DNA of 59,286 bases from Planoprotostelium fungivorum (Eukaryota > Evosea > Variosea > Cavosteliida > Cavosteliaceae): the NCBI GenBank assembly GCA_003024175.1, contig MDYQ01000171.1:1-59286 (forward strand). The letters run 5' to 3'. Positions within the stretch are counted from its first letter, which is position 1. The number at the start of each line of letters is the position of its first letter. Positions 25,689-36,140 of the stretch are shown here, one piece after another. Below the pieces are notes generated by a model, which saw only the letters and a list, made by a program, of their open reading frames with translations, did not search any database and was not told the origin of the DNA. A program made the translations under genes and the position numbers.

Positions 25689-27567
25689 TCAGGAGGGCAT
25701 GAAAGTGAAGAACACCTTCGTCTCGCAGTAGTTGGTTCCGTCGTTGCTGACTCGAACCGGTAGACTGCCTGACTTTGGAAGAGTGGGGACGGTGATGACG
25801 AGTGTCCCCTGCTCGTGAAATGTGTTCGGGACCTCGTGATCACCAAATCGTACTTTGAGGTTCGGATTATTCACAAAATTGATGCCCAGCACGACGGCCC
25901 TCGTGCCACTGCCTCCCATCGTTGGTAGGATCTCGTGGATGATCGGTGGTGCAGGTGCCACTATAACTCCATCACTCTCTTTGTCTTCCACATCATATCA
26001 TCGATTCAATAGAGAGTGAATGGAAAGGAAGCATTAGAATGGAGAGGAGAGACACACCTTCTGGCCTCTCGGATAAGTAGAGTGTGTGAGAGAAGACTTC
26101 GATGGGGTTCGTCACCGTGACTGCCGTGGCGATCTGCTCGAACACATTCCCCACGTACTTCTTCAGTGTAAATTTAAGACGGAAGAGCGTTCCCTGCTGC
26201 TGTGAGGTAGAGAGGATCTTCAGCTTCTTGAACACGGCGAATACACCGTTGGATATCCTGACGATACGATTTCCCTCGATGCAGGTGGGCAGCTCGACGT
26301 CAGAGTCACTTCTCATGAGGCTGGCCTCTACAAAGAGGTTGTTGTTCACTGCGTCGGATGCTCCTCCCACGAGCATGACGGAGGGGAAGGGTTTCAATAT
26401 TCGTTGGTAGACCGTGCGGCTGGGTGGCTGTCTCGCGATGCGTAATTGATACTGTCCTCCCCTGTTCTCATCATCACGATGCGCAGAGATGTGGATGTCA
26501 TCGTGACGGATGGATGAATGGGTCGTGATGAGATGGAAGACAGAGGGAGATGGGCCACTCACACTTCCATGGGGACTGTGATGCCGGGAGCCTTCTGTGA
26601 TGGAGGATTGGCGATGAGAGATGAATCCCAAACTGAACTGGCGGGAACTGCTGGAGGAGCGTCTGGATCGAATTCACTGAATTCGTTGTCGCTTCCAGCC
26701 ACCACCAACTCTTCTGCAGTTTCTTCAATTTCATCGTGATATGGAAGATGACTCACCATCGACGGAGAGGGATGGAGGTGCGATGGCATCTAATCTCTGT
26801 TTCAATTCGAGAAGGAGAGACGGTTCGATCTGTAAGACATTGACGAGGACGGCGGAATGTCTCTTGGGCAGAGATGAAAACCAAGTGCGAAAGGAGGAAA
26901 GCTCCTCCCAAGGGAGTTTGATGAGCTCGATGGCGAAGTGCAGCATCTCCCAAGGTATCGTGGGTTCCAATTGTAACAGTTGCTGTCTCTCCATGTGTAG
27001 CGGTGTCTCTGATAACACTGAATGTAATCTGTATGAGGTCATTCTCTTGTCACTCGCGGTAGGTTCTTTTGTCCCATACCATATCGAATCATAACAAACG
27101 CGAGATTCGAGTTTTCACCTGTGGAGTCTATCTGTCGTCCAAGATTGAAATATTTGTTGGGCTCTCAGCAGAAAATCGATCTGTTGTTGCGAAGTATTCG
27201 GTGGAATGATGTTGTTCGTTAAATGTAATAACTGTAAGATGCTGCAGCGATGCAGTAAAGCCTGGAGATCTCTGAATCCTAACAGGAGCCGGACTGTAAT
27301 GTACGGTGGTGGGGGATCCTTCAAGATTTGGGGATTGTTCTTAAATGTCTGTTGCTGAAGCATGAGAGGTATCTCTTCAAACATCTTGCCCAGGATGGGC
27401 ACGATTTTGTCCTGGTGCAGAGAGGGAGCAACGAGGGTAGTCACTTGGACCAATAGCTCGGGTAGCTCTTTACCGATAGAGTGAAGGCAGCACAGTAGTT
27501 CCCAGAGTTGTCCTTCTACTCCTATGCTTCCAACGCTTTGACCATTCGTCCCCTCCTCAACTTCCAT
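25689..27567 (-). CDS. Putative transcription factor with Rel/COE-like segment and C-terminal IPT/TIG domain
   Basis: Three regions are visible. The N-terminal third is helical (QLWELLCCLHSIGKEL, LLLGFRDLQALLHR). A middle acidic linker follows (EETAEELVVAGSDNEFSEFD). Then comes a probable beta-sandwich DNA-binding region: LRIARQPPSRTVYQRILKPF, FVEASLMRSD, VFAVFKKLKILSTSQQ, FRLKFTL. The C-terminus is an IPT/TIG Ig-fold (PIIHEILPTMGGSGTRAVVL, VRFGDHEVP, VRVSNDGTNY). A beta-sandwich followed by IPT is the Rel/NF-kB, COE and CSL arrangement; the IPT call is fairly firm, the Rel/COE-like call is inference. ATG at 27567 is the first Met of the frame. Introns on minus lie near 25990-26060, 26440-26575, 26735-26760 and 27005-27120. 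Confidence 0.6.
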
Positions 27568-27852
27568 TTTCGATGTGCTTGTATATTCTTCCCCTTGATC
27601 TCTGTCTCTTGTCTCAGAGCCACACTAACTGTTTACAGAGGGGGCAATGGAAGATGCTCTGTGCGATGCCGATCGAAAATGGCCTAGTCATAAAACAACG
27701 GTCGACATTTCGGATCACCAAACATTTCATTCTCTTCACACAGACGGCACCACATCTCTCTATCTTCTACTTCACATCCCTCTCTCATTTATTGTCCTTG
27801 ATATCATATCTCGTCCCTTCTGTCTTCTATTGACTTTGTGTGATGACATGGA

Positions 27853-28554
27853 CTAGTCTCGTGTGCTGATTCGATTGACAATCGCTTTCAAAACGTCTCC
27901 TTCTTTCTCCGTGATCTTGTAAGCCTGTGTCTGTTCACTTCGCGTCTCTTCCTTCTTCATCTTCACCTTTTTTATGTCATTCTCCCTCTTTATCCCAGAG
28001 AAATCGTAATCCAGGAGACTTTCTGGTATCTTCTCTTCTTCTCCCCTCACTTGACTCTCTATGTCTCGCACCTGTCCATCATCAGTTTTGTTTCGCAGAT
28101 CCAAAGAGTTGAGTCTTACCTTCTGTTCACTGGGAGAAAAGATGGCAATCAGTAGTGTCGGTGCTTCTGTTGCCGTCTCTGCTATTCCAAAGGTATTCAA
28201 AGAGTGTGTGATCTGGAAAAGGTCTTCAGGATGAATCATCATCTTCTGACAAGGTAATCACATTTCGACTTCCAGATAGTGTGAATATCAATTCAGAATG
28301 GAGGTTCTTCGTCGTTCTACCTCCATGCTTCTCTGTGTGAAGAGCTCTATTTGCAGCTGTCTGAGAATTAGTGAGAGATGATGAACATAGAAAGGATCAC
28401 CTATGGCTAACTGAAATCCGTGGTGAATCATGCCTGCATCTAAGAAAGCTACATCACCACCGAGTGAGGCTCTCAATCCCAATAGGTCAGTGACATTACG
28501 ATATACCTTGGTGTATAGCCATTCTCCTTCAAACAGATCGAAATCGAGTCTCAT
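27853..28554 (-). CDS. TPRKB: KEOPS complex subunit Cgi121/TPRKB
   Basis: The spliced protein aligns by eye with human TPRKB from end to end. It begins MRLDFDLFEGEWLYTKVYRN. An intron split joins FLDAGMIHHGFQLAI to AANRALHTEKHGGRTTKNLH, matching the family's A-x-NKA...TLSxE helix. Then come LFQITHSLNTFGIAE, APTLLIAIFS and the C-terminal YKITEKEGDVLKAIVNRIST, which corresponds to the Cgi121 helix that binds Bud32/PRPK. KEOPS makes the N6-threonylcarbamoyl-adenosine of tRNAs; Cgi121 helps dock tRNA and activate the kinase subunit. Two open introns (encoding VRLNSLDL... and VKMKKEE... when read through) lie in the C-terminal part. Divergent from the SLC25 gene, 84 bases away. Confidence 0.83.
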
Positions 28555-28638
28555 CTTCTGATGCGATCTTGATGACGAATTTGTGACAGGAAACAACGAG
28601 TGGGTTTGTTTTTCTCAGACAACTCGCCACTTCCATCG

Positions 28639-29894
28639 ATGAAGAAAGAGGACGAAGTCCACCGTCCTCCCATCAGGAGAGAGGAGAAAGGATTTCGCCT
28701 GCCCCGATGGGCAGTGTCCTTCATCAGTGGAGGTGTGGCTGGCACAGTTGCGAAGTCCTCTGTTGCACCATTGGAGCGTGTCAAGATACTCTTTCAGATT
28801 CGAAGCAAACTGTACCCATACACTGGCATCGTCGATACCATGCGGAGTATCATCAGACAGGAGGGCTATACGGCCCTGTGGAAGGGTAACACCGCCACTG
28901 TCGTTAGAATCTTTCCATATGCAGCCGTTCAATTTCTATCCTATGAAGAATATAGAAAGGTGATGTCAGATGTTATCCACATCACATCTCAAGATCACAT
29001 CATCATAGCAACTCTGTTCTTTCGTACTCAGAGACGGTAGGTGTTGCGAAAGGTGATGCCCGGAAACACAACGCTCGTCAATCTGATCGGAGGGGGTGCA
29101 GCGGGGGCCACGTGTGTATTATGTACTTATCCTTTGGATGTCGTCCGTGTGAGACTCGCCGTATCTGCAAAGACGGGAGAATACAACGGCATCCTCCACT
29201 GCATCACATCCATCATCAGACATAAAGGTGCGACGACACCATCGTCGCCGCGTCATCGTCTTTACCTCCCGTCAGGTTTCACTGGTCTGTTCAGTGGCAT
29301 ATGGCCCACCTTGATGGTGAGTCACATCACGATGCGACACCCGCTGATCATGACGAACAGGGAATCATTCCATACGCTGCCGTTAATTTCGCAACCTACG
29401 AGGGGCTGAAGACGTTGGTACAGCCTGAAGGTGACCTCTCTGTCACCCAGAAGTTATTCTGTGGTGGCCTGGCCGGTGCCATAGGACAGACGAGTGAGAG
29501 ATGTTTCATCCAAATATACAGAGTGAATCGAAGAGAGGACAGAGTTCGAGCGATGACGAAAGAGAGATGATGATGATGTTGACGATGAACAGTTGCCTAC
29601 CCATTGGATGTGGTGAGGAGACAGATGCAGACGGCAGGTCTGAAAGACGTTCACGATTTCGCCCATCGAAACACCTTCTCCGCCCTCAAGTCCATTCTAC
29701 ACAACGAGGGAGCCATCGGTCTATTCCGTGGTCTCTCCATCAATTACGTTCGAGTCGGCCCTCAGGTGCGTCACCGCATGCGAACCATCAGCGTCATCAT
29801 GGTCTTCGCGTCTCGTGCGGTTGACACCCGACAGGTTGCCATCAGTTTCACCACGTACGAAACAGTGAAGAAGTATCTAGAGACGAAGACGTGA
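28639..29894 (+). CDS. Mitochondrial carrier family protein (SLC25A16/A42-like)
   Basis: All three carrier repeats with their signatures are present: APLERVKILFQIR with LWKGNTATVVRIFPYAA; YPLDVVRVRLAV with LFSGIWPTLM; and YPLDVVRRQMQTAG with LFRGLSINYVRVGP. The first repeat's PLERVK plus GNTATVVRIFPYAAVQF favours the nucleotide/CoA group (SLC25A16, SLC25A42, yeast Leu5). The location is therefore the mitochondrial inner membrane and the likely substrate CoA, dPCoA or adenine nucleotides; this is by family only. ATG at 28639 starts a short soluble N-terminus (MKKEDEVHRPPIRREEKGF). Five or six introns, the last at about 29765-29835. Confidence 0.87.
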
Positions 29895-30582
29895 TGAAGG
29901 AGGGAGAGGAGAGCAAAACATCCCGAATCGATTTTTTGGTGCCGAGAGAAAGAGGAAGAAATGAATTTCGGTACTTCACTCGATGATCTTGTCATGTGGC
30001 TTGTGTGGAAGCCGCAGGACGCGCTGTCGTGCTTATATCGTTAGAGATAATTATGTGGTCCCCGTGAGGAAGCTTCCTGGTTCATCCTGACCCATAAGGG
30101 CCCACCGCACCCCTGACCGTCTTTGATCTCAAACAAAGACGATGAAATTCCAACTCTTTATTCTCAGCACATAAATTCGCTTCAGGTGCTTCTGTCCTCC
30201 TAAAGAGGTACCCGTCTTGGGTTTCGCTTGTGAAAACGAAAAAGGTGGCATGAAAAATAGAAAAGAGCTCTTCAACTCACCTTGGTTCTAAGAGGATAGG
30301 ATACGTAGGTAGATTCCGTTCAAAAGTGAAGGTACTGACGGAACGGAAAGTGAGAAGCTCTCGTGTGGAGAACTTCAATGCCGAAGAACACGCGACGAAT
30401 TTCCACCCGCTTTTCAAACCGACTCTTGCGACATCTTCGGTCGTTACCGTGATATTCACGTTAAGCGATAAGAGACGCTTTGCCTTCTCGAAAGACATTA
30501 TTCAGCTGTAGCCTCACGAACAGGTGTTCAGCACGCTCTCGCTCGCCAAGTTAACCCAACTCACGGCCACGACAACGCAACC
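29895..30582. other. 688-bp intergenic region upstream of the surface-protein gene
   Basis: This lies between the SLC25 carrier and the codon-biased surface-protein gene and probably contains the latter's promoter. No tRNA, snRNA or known domain was recognised. The only gene-like signal is a weak minus-strand reading at 30082-30498, listed separately. Confidence 0.45.
30082..30498 (-). CDS. Weak candidate small gene
   Basis: ATG at 30498 opens a 73-codon frame (MSFEKAKRLLSLNVNITVTT...). It ends at a gtgag donor, and a phase-correct 54-nt intron joins it to 44 more open codons ending TGA at 30082. No family was recognised, and such a reading could arise by chance. A plus-strand frame overlaps it. 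Confidence 0.18.
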
Positions 30583-33578
30583 ATGATCAACTCACGAATT
30601 CTTATTGTAGCTCTGCTCGCAGTCTCGGCTGCCGCGCAGATCTTCAACCCCAATGCGCTCTTACTCCGATATTCTTTCGACTCTGTACCTCCCACCGATG
30701 AGTCTCCTCTTCAGAGAGGTCAACCATGGGTTCAAGGAAACCCAACTTCTGCCCAAGGCAAGATCGCTGGAGGTGCTCGCTTCAACGCCCAGGGATCTGC
30801 TGCTCTCGGCGGATACTACGCTGGACAGTGGAACATCACCGCTCCTGTCACCATCACCGCCTGGTTTTCTCTGGACAGCACTGGAACCAGCGCTGATATC
30901 TACGGAAAGGTGAGCACATCATTCCTTCTAACGTTCTCCGTCTCATAACGACATAGATCCTCTCCTGCAAGGAGGCTTACAATGATGCCAACGGTATCGA
31001 GGTTCAGTACCACGGTTCCGCCAAGCAATGGACCATCGTCCTCCCCGGTAACAGCCAGGTCTCCGTCGCCGGTACCTACAACGCCGACGAGTTCCACCAC
31101 ATCGCCGTCTCCGTCTCTGCCAACAACGTCGACATATACATCGACGGTGCCCGCGTTGGAGGTGGTGGCTACAACCCCACCCTCTACGCCAACCGTGGAA
31201 AGGATGTCACCGTCGGAGGCTCTGCCACCAAGCAGCAGTTCAACAACGGAGGAGAATGGCACGGTGTCATCGATGAGCTCCGCGTCTACAGCTACGCTCT
31301 CAACGCAGGAGAGGTCACCAGCGTCTACCAGCAGGGAGACTACACCCCCGCCGCCACCAACGCTGCCTTCTTCACCGACGCCTCCAACACCTGCCCCGCC
31401 AGCAAGGCTTCCACCGCTGCTGGAGCCCTCACTGCCAGAGCTGACAACCTCCCCAAGGGAACCGACGGAAACACCATCCCTGAGCTCCCCAAGAACCGTG
31501 TGACCCTGCACAGAACCCAAGACCAGAGAGATTACGTCGAGACCCCGTGGAACAACATGAAGTACGACAACACTCCCATCATCCACAACACCACCACCCT
31601 CACCATCACCAACACGGCCTCGTACGCCGTCGCCATCTCCGCCATCAACGTTGACGACAATGGACAGTACTTCACCGTCGCTGGCAAGCAGGTCCCCACC
31701 ACCCTCAACCAGGGTCAGACTCTCGTCCTCACCATCACCTTCACCGGTAACCTTGCCGACAAGGGTGCCGTTCGCACCGTCCTCCACGTTGTTTCCAACG
31801 ACCCCGCACAGCCCAGCCTCGACGTGACCCTCACCGGTCTCTTCATGCTCAAGCCTGAGGGAGGTAACGAGGTTCCCTTCGGTACCATTGTCTCCGCTTT
31901 CGGTTTCGGTACTGATGTCACCATCTCCTGGATCGACCCCATCGAGTACCCCTCCACCCCCATGCTCCTCGACGAGACTCCCACCGAGTTCCTCCAGGCT
32001 GCCGACCCCGCCAAGCCCATCAGCATCCACCAGATTGCCGCCTTTGGAGGTATCACTGCCGACCCCTACGGCAGCGGACACGACTTCCACATCCAGTACG
32101 AGAACACGGGTGCCACCGACTGTCAGATGAAGCTCATCAACATCTGGGCCCAGACCATCGTCCCCATGTGCTCCGGTACCTCTGACGGAACCTGTAACGT
32201 GCAGTGCACTCCTGGTAACAAGAGATTCTCCGTCTCCATGGACGGATCGTGGAGCTCAGTCATCAACACGGTCACCTTCTCCGATGCCACCCTCCACTAC
32301 ATCGACCAGGTCGCCTTCCGCTTCTACGCCGCAAGAAACTCTGACGGAAGCATCATCCCCAACGCTTACCTCATGGGTCAGGATTACTCTCTGCTCAACG
32401 GATGCTGCGACGGTACTGGATGTGCCAACTGTGATTACCAGGACAACATCTGGCTCTTGACCAACGTCAAGCCCGCCGAGAACCCCTCTCAGGACAACAC
32501 CCTGGTGCCCATCCCCTTCTCTTACTCCTTCAACTCTTCCATCGCCGCCAACGCTGTGGACAAGAACGGAGCCGGTCTCCCCTTCATCCAGAGATGGTAC
32601 ACCGCCTCCGAGTCCAGAATCAAGGCCGATTACGACTCCACCCTGTTGTCCCTCGACACCACCAAGCAGACCCTCACCTACTCTGCCCAGCCCGGATCTC
32701 TCATGGACCAGAAGCTGAAGAACGCTTTCGTCTCCAAGTTCAACCCCAACGGAAACGCCTTCGCCGTCACTGCCACCGTCGTCGCTGGCTTCGACAATGC
32801 TGCCTACGCCGGTGTTGCCCTCGGATCTGACCAGAGAAACTACTTTGCAGTCTACGCCCACAACGGTAACGTCTACGCCACCGCTTCTGCCGTCGTTGGA
32901 ACTCAGAACGGAGTCTTCCCCGCCTTCACCAGCACCCCCACCACCGTGGCCCAGCGTGCCCTCCCCTCTGAATTCAAGAGCATCACCTTCTACATCCAGG
33001 CCGACCCCGCCACCAGCAAGATCTACGGATCTTTCTCTGTCGACGGTGGATCTCTGACTTACTTTGCCACATGGACCGCCCCAGGCTACGACAGTCTCGC
33101 CACCTCTCCCGCCGGAAGATTCTTTGGTTACGCCACCTCCGCCGGACCCATCGCCTGGTCTGACGCCGGATCTCTCCCCGTCTCCTTTTCCAACTTTGCC
33201 GTGAACCAGTGCTCTGGTACCGCTGCCATCTCCACCGTTGGCACTGCCTCTACCTCCTCCACCTCCAGCACTTCGTCCTCCAGCTCTGACGCCGCTACCT
33301 CGTCTTCGTCCGCTGCCTCTGCTACCGCCACCGACTCCAGCTCCTCTGCTGCCGTCGCCACCTCCAGCACCAGCCAGGCTGTCGCCTCGTCGACCAGCTC
33401 CAGCGACAACAACAACACGAACAACGGAGGCGCTGCTGTCACCGGCACCGATGCCGACACCACCTCCCCCAGCGTCTCTGCCACCGTCCCAGGTTCTTTG
33501 ACGACCGGATCTGCCTCAACGAGCGTGCCCGCTATGGTCGCCGTTGTGTGCGCTGTTGTTTTGGCTGTTATGGCTTAA
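30583..33578 (+). CDS. Secreted, probably GPI-anchored surface protein with LamG-like domain
   Basis: Two exons: 30583-30909 and 30957-33578, 982 residues. Signal peptide: MINSRILIVALLAVSAAAQ. Next is a LamG/concanavalin-like domain (residues about 30-220: LLLRYSFDSVPP, TITAWFSLD, HGVIDELRVYSYAL), then an Ig-like segment of the choice-of-anchor-D/ASH type (TLTITNTASYAVAISAINV ... LTITFTGN ... VVSNDPAQP). A long beta-rich region with few cysteines follows, then a Ser/Thr-rich stalk of about 90 residues (33230-33500). A hydrophobic C-terminus (VPAMVAVVCAVVLAVMA) with no cytosolic tail suggests a GPI signal. Third positions are almost all C or G, unlike neighbouring genes, which indicates very high expression. 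It may be a cell-surface or cyst/stalk-wall component; function is not known. Confidence 0.88.
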
Positions 33579-33815
33579 GTTATATAAAGGAAGAGAATCA
33601 AAACGTTTGTATCTTGTTGTGACTGGCTTGCGTCCTCGGGTTGTTCTCGTTTCGTGTCTGATCACCACATGATGTGTTATCGACTTGAGCGATCAAGCAA
33701 CACCAAAGAATATCTGATTAGACGTCACAAGCCATTGACTGATGACTAGTGGATGATAGCAGAGAAGAGAATTAGAGTTCTGCGGACACATTTATTGTAC
33801 AATGAAGCCCCTCGT

Positions 33816-35910
33816 TCAAGCACTTTCTGAGTGTGCTACGTCTGTGATCTCCTTCCATCTCCACTCAAACACATGCATCCTGAATACCATCACACCACCT
33901 TCCTTTGCTTCTCATCCTCACCTGACGACAGACACATCTGAAACCCACGCAACATTCCCAGCATTTCCATAGTTTAAGTACCCCCAGCCACTCTTGGTGG
34001 TGGCCAGTGCCCTCTTGCACTCTTCACGGAACCTCTTGGCTGCAACCTGCGAGGGCCACAGCCCCGGAATGAACCCAAGGATGTACCGTACGATGTCACG
34101 TCCCAATCTCCTCTCTGTTAAGTCGAGACAGGCATTGGATAACACCAGAGAGGCAAAATCGGAAGAGGGCAGCTGCACAGATTGAGTGAACGACCATCGT
34201 GTGAGAATGCACAATGTACCTGAGACGTGGAGGGCAGAGGCTTATTTGGATCGACGAAGAAGAAGTTGATGAACGTCCTCTTTTTCACTTCTGACGTATT
34301 GTTCTGTATCTTCCTGAAGCGATGGGGGATCTCGTTACCAAAGATGACAGCTGAATCTTGCTGGATCGTCGTCTAGAGTGGTCAATGACATCCATCTACA
34401 GTGATGTAGATCACCTGAAATGCAGAAGATATGTTGTAGAAATCTCCCGGCTCCCTCTGAGATTTAAATTTCAAATTCCCGCCCGTCAACCCTGCATCGA
34501 TATCCAAATAGTACACGGCGGCAGCTACAATATTCTCCGTCAGACCTTCCGTGTGCCACCTTCCACTGTACAACATTCCAGGCTGTATCGCATCACATTC
34601 TTGTCTTGATGCCACACGATATCACCTGCAAGTGGTACGACTGAGCCTTGATGACGACCTGCAGCTTAGACTCCTTTTCACCATCGATCAACTTCATCTC
34701 TCTCAATACTCCAGTCATCCCCTTCAATACCTGTCGCCCTCAGTATATCATCGTGTCAGTGTGACACCTGCTCCAGGGCAGTGTACATGGGAAGATTCTC
34801 CGTCGTCTTGGGGAGCTGATGGATCCCCCCTACGAACCGTACGCTCTCGTCGGGGTAGAAGAGAGTGTCCGTGGGAATCCAATGGTAACTACCCCTCTGT
34901 ACCATCCCCTCGTGTGGTTTATATCCATTCTTCAACATCTCCTCGTACTCCTCTGGGAACTGCTCTGCAAACTCTTCCGTGGTTAATCCGTACATTTCGA
35001 ACCTCATTGGTATCAGTCACAAACATTTTGACCCTCTCACCCCTCCTGTCCATCGCTCTTTACTTTGAACTCTGCGATGGGGTTTCTTCCGTTGAGGAAG
35101 GGCTCTAGATCGGGATCGATGATGTCCTCCACGACACCGTTGCTGTGCATGTCTCTCCTCTCTCGACTCAATCGTTGTAGATTGGACCTCAGGGTATCCC
35201 GGAGGGGTTCGGGTAGTCGGAATTTCGGGTAGATCCAGGCGGGTCGGAAGATCTCCATGACTCCACCGTCACCGTACATGGGTCTAGGTACGTCAATCAC
35301 TCGTCCATATACAATACGTCACGTGATGAAGTCCCCGGCCAGTCGAAAGTATGTAGGGGGTCGCTGTACCAGCTTCTCCAGGATAAGGACTTGACTTGTC
35401 AGATCGATGATCGCGTGAGATGCACCTGGTTTTTTTGTGGGTTGGAGTGAGTTGAGGTAGATGGAGGGCTGGGTGGTTCTGACCAGACAGTCAGTCTGAT
35501 CTTTCGGTTGTCTGAGGTACCAGACATCTCTGTCTCTCCATCTATGAGAGGGCTCCTCACAGACCTATAGTGTTGAGATCGAGCTCACGGACGAACCATT
35601 CACCTCGAATCGACTGTCTTCATCGATTCCTTGGATTTCGAATTGAGCGGCGGCTGTCCACACATCGATGTGTTCGTAGTCCTTCCCTCATTGACATCGA
35701 TGATGGTGGAGTGGACTCACCTCTGTATAGAAGACGTGACAAGTGGTCTCGTCTGAGTAGAAATTACCCATTGTTATGGATTCGGTGAACATCCCCTGTG
35801 GATCTTAGAAGTGATACGACGTGAAGGCGGATGTTCACAAGGTAGTTCCCCTCAGGATACAGAGGAATCAAGCCGGCTGGTCCATCTCTTTTGGTCTTGC
35901 TGCTGGCCAT
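33816..35910 (-). CDS. DUF4246 protein (putative 2-oxoglutarate/Fe(II) dioxygenase-like)
   Basis: The order of motifs matches DUF4246 proteins: PRPMYGDGGVMEIFRPAW, the FNGRNPI-like LEPFLNGRNPIAEF, ENLPMYTALEQV, then GMLYSGRWHTEGLTENIVAA with VYYLDIDAGLTGG, and GNEIPHRFRKI. The WHxEG and PHR histidines resemble a double-stranded beta-helix metal site, so a dioxygenase is the usual prediction, but the reaction is unknown. I end the gene in a last exon (MHVFEWRWKEITDVAHSESA, stop at 33816-33818) reached through a 42-nt intron; without it the frame stops at 33918. The start is at 35910 (MASSKTKRDGPAGLIP). An intron at about 34345-34415 contains the recurring hairpin. The family is commonest in fungi and oomycetes. 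Confidence 0.78.
34394..34411. repeat. Intronic hairpin ATCTACA-gtga-TGTAGAT
   Basis: Perfect 7-bp stem identical to the GPI intron hairpins but with a different loop. It lies just inside the donor end of a DUF4246 intron. Confidence 0.8.
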
Positions 35911-36140
35911 CTTCGGATCTGTGAAATATGATGAGAAGAATCAGGTGGTGCAAACCGTTCAGCGTAAGGTTTCCCATGAGAAAAGACCTACGAAAATCGA
36001 ATCCTAACCAGCGAAATGACAAGTCGTGCTCTTTAGAGTTGGCTGACGGGGGATGTGATGTGGTGTCTCTATTTTTTTTGAGATTTTCACATGATGACAC
36101 GAAAGTATTGAAATCATTTTCTATGTAAAAATTTATTACT

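Noticed and set aside
30001-30120. Possible tRNA or structured RNA upstream of the surface-protein gene
   Set aside because: No A/B-box pair, cloverleaf or anticodon arm could be built; the GGTTCATCC-like sequence stands alone.
30900-32090. 396-codon open frame on the minus strand inside the surface-protein gene
   Set aside because: It is a by-product of extreme C/G third-position bias on the plus strand. The translation is Gly/Val/Glu/Asp-rich low complexity with no start context or splice signals.
32256-32861. 201-codon minus-strand frame inside the same gene
   Set aside because: Same cause: a compositional shadow of the codon-biased plus-strand CDS.
35174-35182. GTTGTAGAT copy taken at first as another intronic motif
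   Set aside because: This copy, and those at 37700 and 48171, lie in coding sequence (DUF4246, glutamine synthetase, XPG region). They count as occurrences but not as intron-associated ones.
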